This document shows, one piece after another, positions 14,818 through 15,598 of a stretch of DNA of 15,598 nucleotides (the first letter of the stretch is position 1; each line of letters opens with the position of its first letter). Under the pieces are notes generated by a model. The model was not told the DNA's origin, searched no databases, and worked only from the letters and a program-made list of their open reading frames with translations. The stretch is from contig MVQY01000153.1 of the NCBI GenBank assembly GCA_002067325.1, positions 1-15,598 of the forward strand, read 5' to 3'. A program made the position numbers and the translations under genes. Source of the stretch: Methanobacterium sp. PtaU1.Bin097. Lineage in GTDB: Archaea > Methanobacteriota > Methanobacteria > Methanobacteriales > Methanobacteriaceae.

Positions 14818-15598
14818 CTATTTTTTAAACATCTTCTTTTTCTCTGTGGAAGTTAAATCATCCACAATAGAATCAGGTAAACCTGTTTTAAGTATTCTTC
14901 CACCTCTCATGAGGGAAGCACGATCACATACATCCAGTACGAAGTCCATATCGTGGCTGATGATCAGGAAGGTCTGATTGAGTTCTTCACGGGCCTTCCT
15001 TATGGAATCAGTGACCTGCACCCGGGTTATAGGGTCCATGGTACCTGTTGGTTCATCTAAAATGATGATGTTAGGCTCTTTAATCAAAACCTGAGCCAAT
15101 GCCACCCGGTGGCGTTCCCCACCACTTAATTCATCAGGGAATTTGGAAAGGATCTCCTGGGCGTATTCTTCATCAAAACCAACCGCATTCAACACATAAG
15201 CGGCTTTCATCCTGGCAAATTCAGCGGGTAGTTCCAAACTAATCGCTTCGGTAAGGTTACCTAACACATTACGATGGGGATATAAACTGTACTCCTGGTG
15301 CAATAGGCCCAGATATGGTTTAACTCTTCCCCTACCAATAGGTCCCTTCTCAGTCATATCGATCCAGTCGTCTCCTAATTTTACACCAATTTTACCGTTG
15401 CTGGGATCTGTAAGGCCGTATAATATTCGAGACAAGGTGGTTTTACCCGCTCCGGAAAGGCCTACCACCCCGTAAATTTCCCCTTCATTTACCACCAGAT
15501 CGATGTTATCAGCAGCCTTCACCACTCCTCTTTCTATGGAGTAGTAGTATTTTTTGACTCCTTCCATTTTGATGATGGGTCCTCCGGTTTTGGTTACT
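14818..15598 (-). CDS. atwA: Methyl-coenzyme M reductase activation component A2 (partial, N-terminus outside window)
   Basis: The C-terminal 259 residues of AtwA, an ABC-type ATPase that with McrC and methanogenesis marker proteins drives ATP-dependent reduction of the nickel in coenzyme F430 and so activates methyl-coenzyme M reductase. The frame stays open to the window edge, reading VTKTGGPIIK before the first in-window Met at 15567, so that Met is internal. Counting from it: Walker A GLSGAGKTT (36-44), Q-loop LLHQEYSLYPHRN (88-100), signature LSGGERHRV (147-155), Walker B IIILDEPTGTMD (167-178) and switch His in IISHD (202-206). The full protein has two ABC domains, and this is the second. 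It is highly specific to methanogens and anaerobic methanotrophs, and anchors the organism call. Confidence 0.92.
   Translation of the reverse strand, partial: VTKTGGPIIKMEGVKKYYYSIERGVVKAADNIDLVVNEGEIYGVVGLSGAGKTTLSRILYGLTDPSNGKIGVKLGDDWIDMTEKGPIGRGRVKPYLGLLHQEYSLYPHRNVLGNLTEAISLELPAEFARMKAAYVLNAVGFDEEYAQEILSKFPDELSGGERHRVALAQVLIKEPNIIILDEPTGTMDPITRVQVTDSIRKAREELNQTFLIISHDMDFVLDVCDRASLMRGGRILKTGLPDSIVDDLTSTEKKKMFKK

Overview
The window looks like a chromosomal segment of a hydrogenotrophic methanogenic archaeon, most likely of the Methanobacterium group. The right edge carries the C-terminal part of AtwA (methyl-coenzyme M reductase activation component A2), which is restricted to methanogens and related archaea. 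Promoters are archaeal (BRE plus TTTATA-type TATA boxes), many ribosome binding sites read GGTGAT or GAGGTG, and intergenic DNA is very A+T rich. The genus is an inference; membership of the methanogens is well supported.

Layout from left to right. (1) 1-2335: a partial class I SAM methyltransferase and a CooC-type nickel-insertion ATPase on the minus strand, then a PadR-family regulator on the plus strand. (2) 2834-11857: an uptake locus on the plus strand with three tandem paralogous periplasmic-binding-type proteins, a Methyltransf_2-type methyltransferase, a FecCD/BtuC-type permease and its ATPase, then a second copy of binding protein plus methyltransferase ending in a short broken relic of the permease start. 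The second half is therefore a tandem duplication of the binding protein-methyltransferase-permease module that later lost the transporter genes. (3) 11995-14289: an operon of a 592-residue protein I do not recognise and a stand-alone protein matching only the C-terminal (CTP-dependent nickel-inserting) domain of LarC. (4) 14410-14769: a small NifX/NifB-type cofactor-binding protein, convergent with (5) atwA, which runs off the right edge.

Regulation ties parts together. A 50-base promoter block, present in inverted orientation with one mismatch, drives both the cooC-like gene and the first binding protein. It contains the palindrome GAACAGTTC directly upstream of the TATA box. A close variant (GAATAGTTC) sits at the same place before padR, so PadR probably controls itself, the CooC-like ATPase and the uptake locus. 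A different motif, ATATTCATAA, lies near the start of both the 592-residue/LarC2-like operon and the nifX-like gene.

The common theme is metallocofactor handling: nickel insertion (CooC), uptake of a metal complex or tetrapyrrole-like ligand (four binding proteins sharing one transporter), a LarC2-like cyclometallase domain, a NifX-like carrier and an MCR activator. The most promising undescribed unit is the 592-residue protein with its detached LarC2-like partner. The transported ligand and the methyltransferase substrate cannot be read from the sequence.
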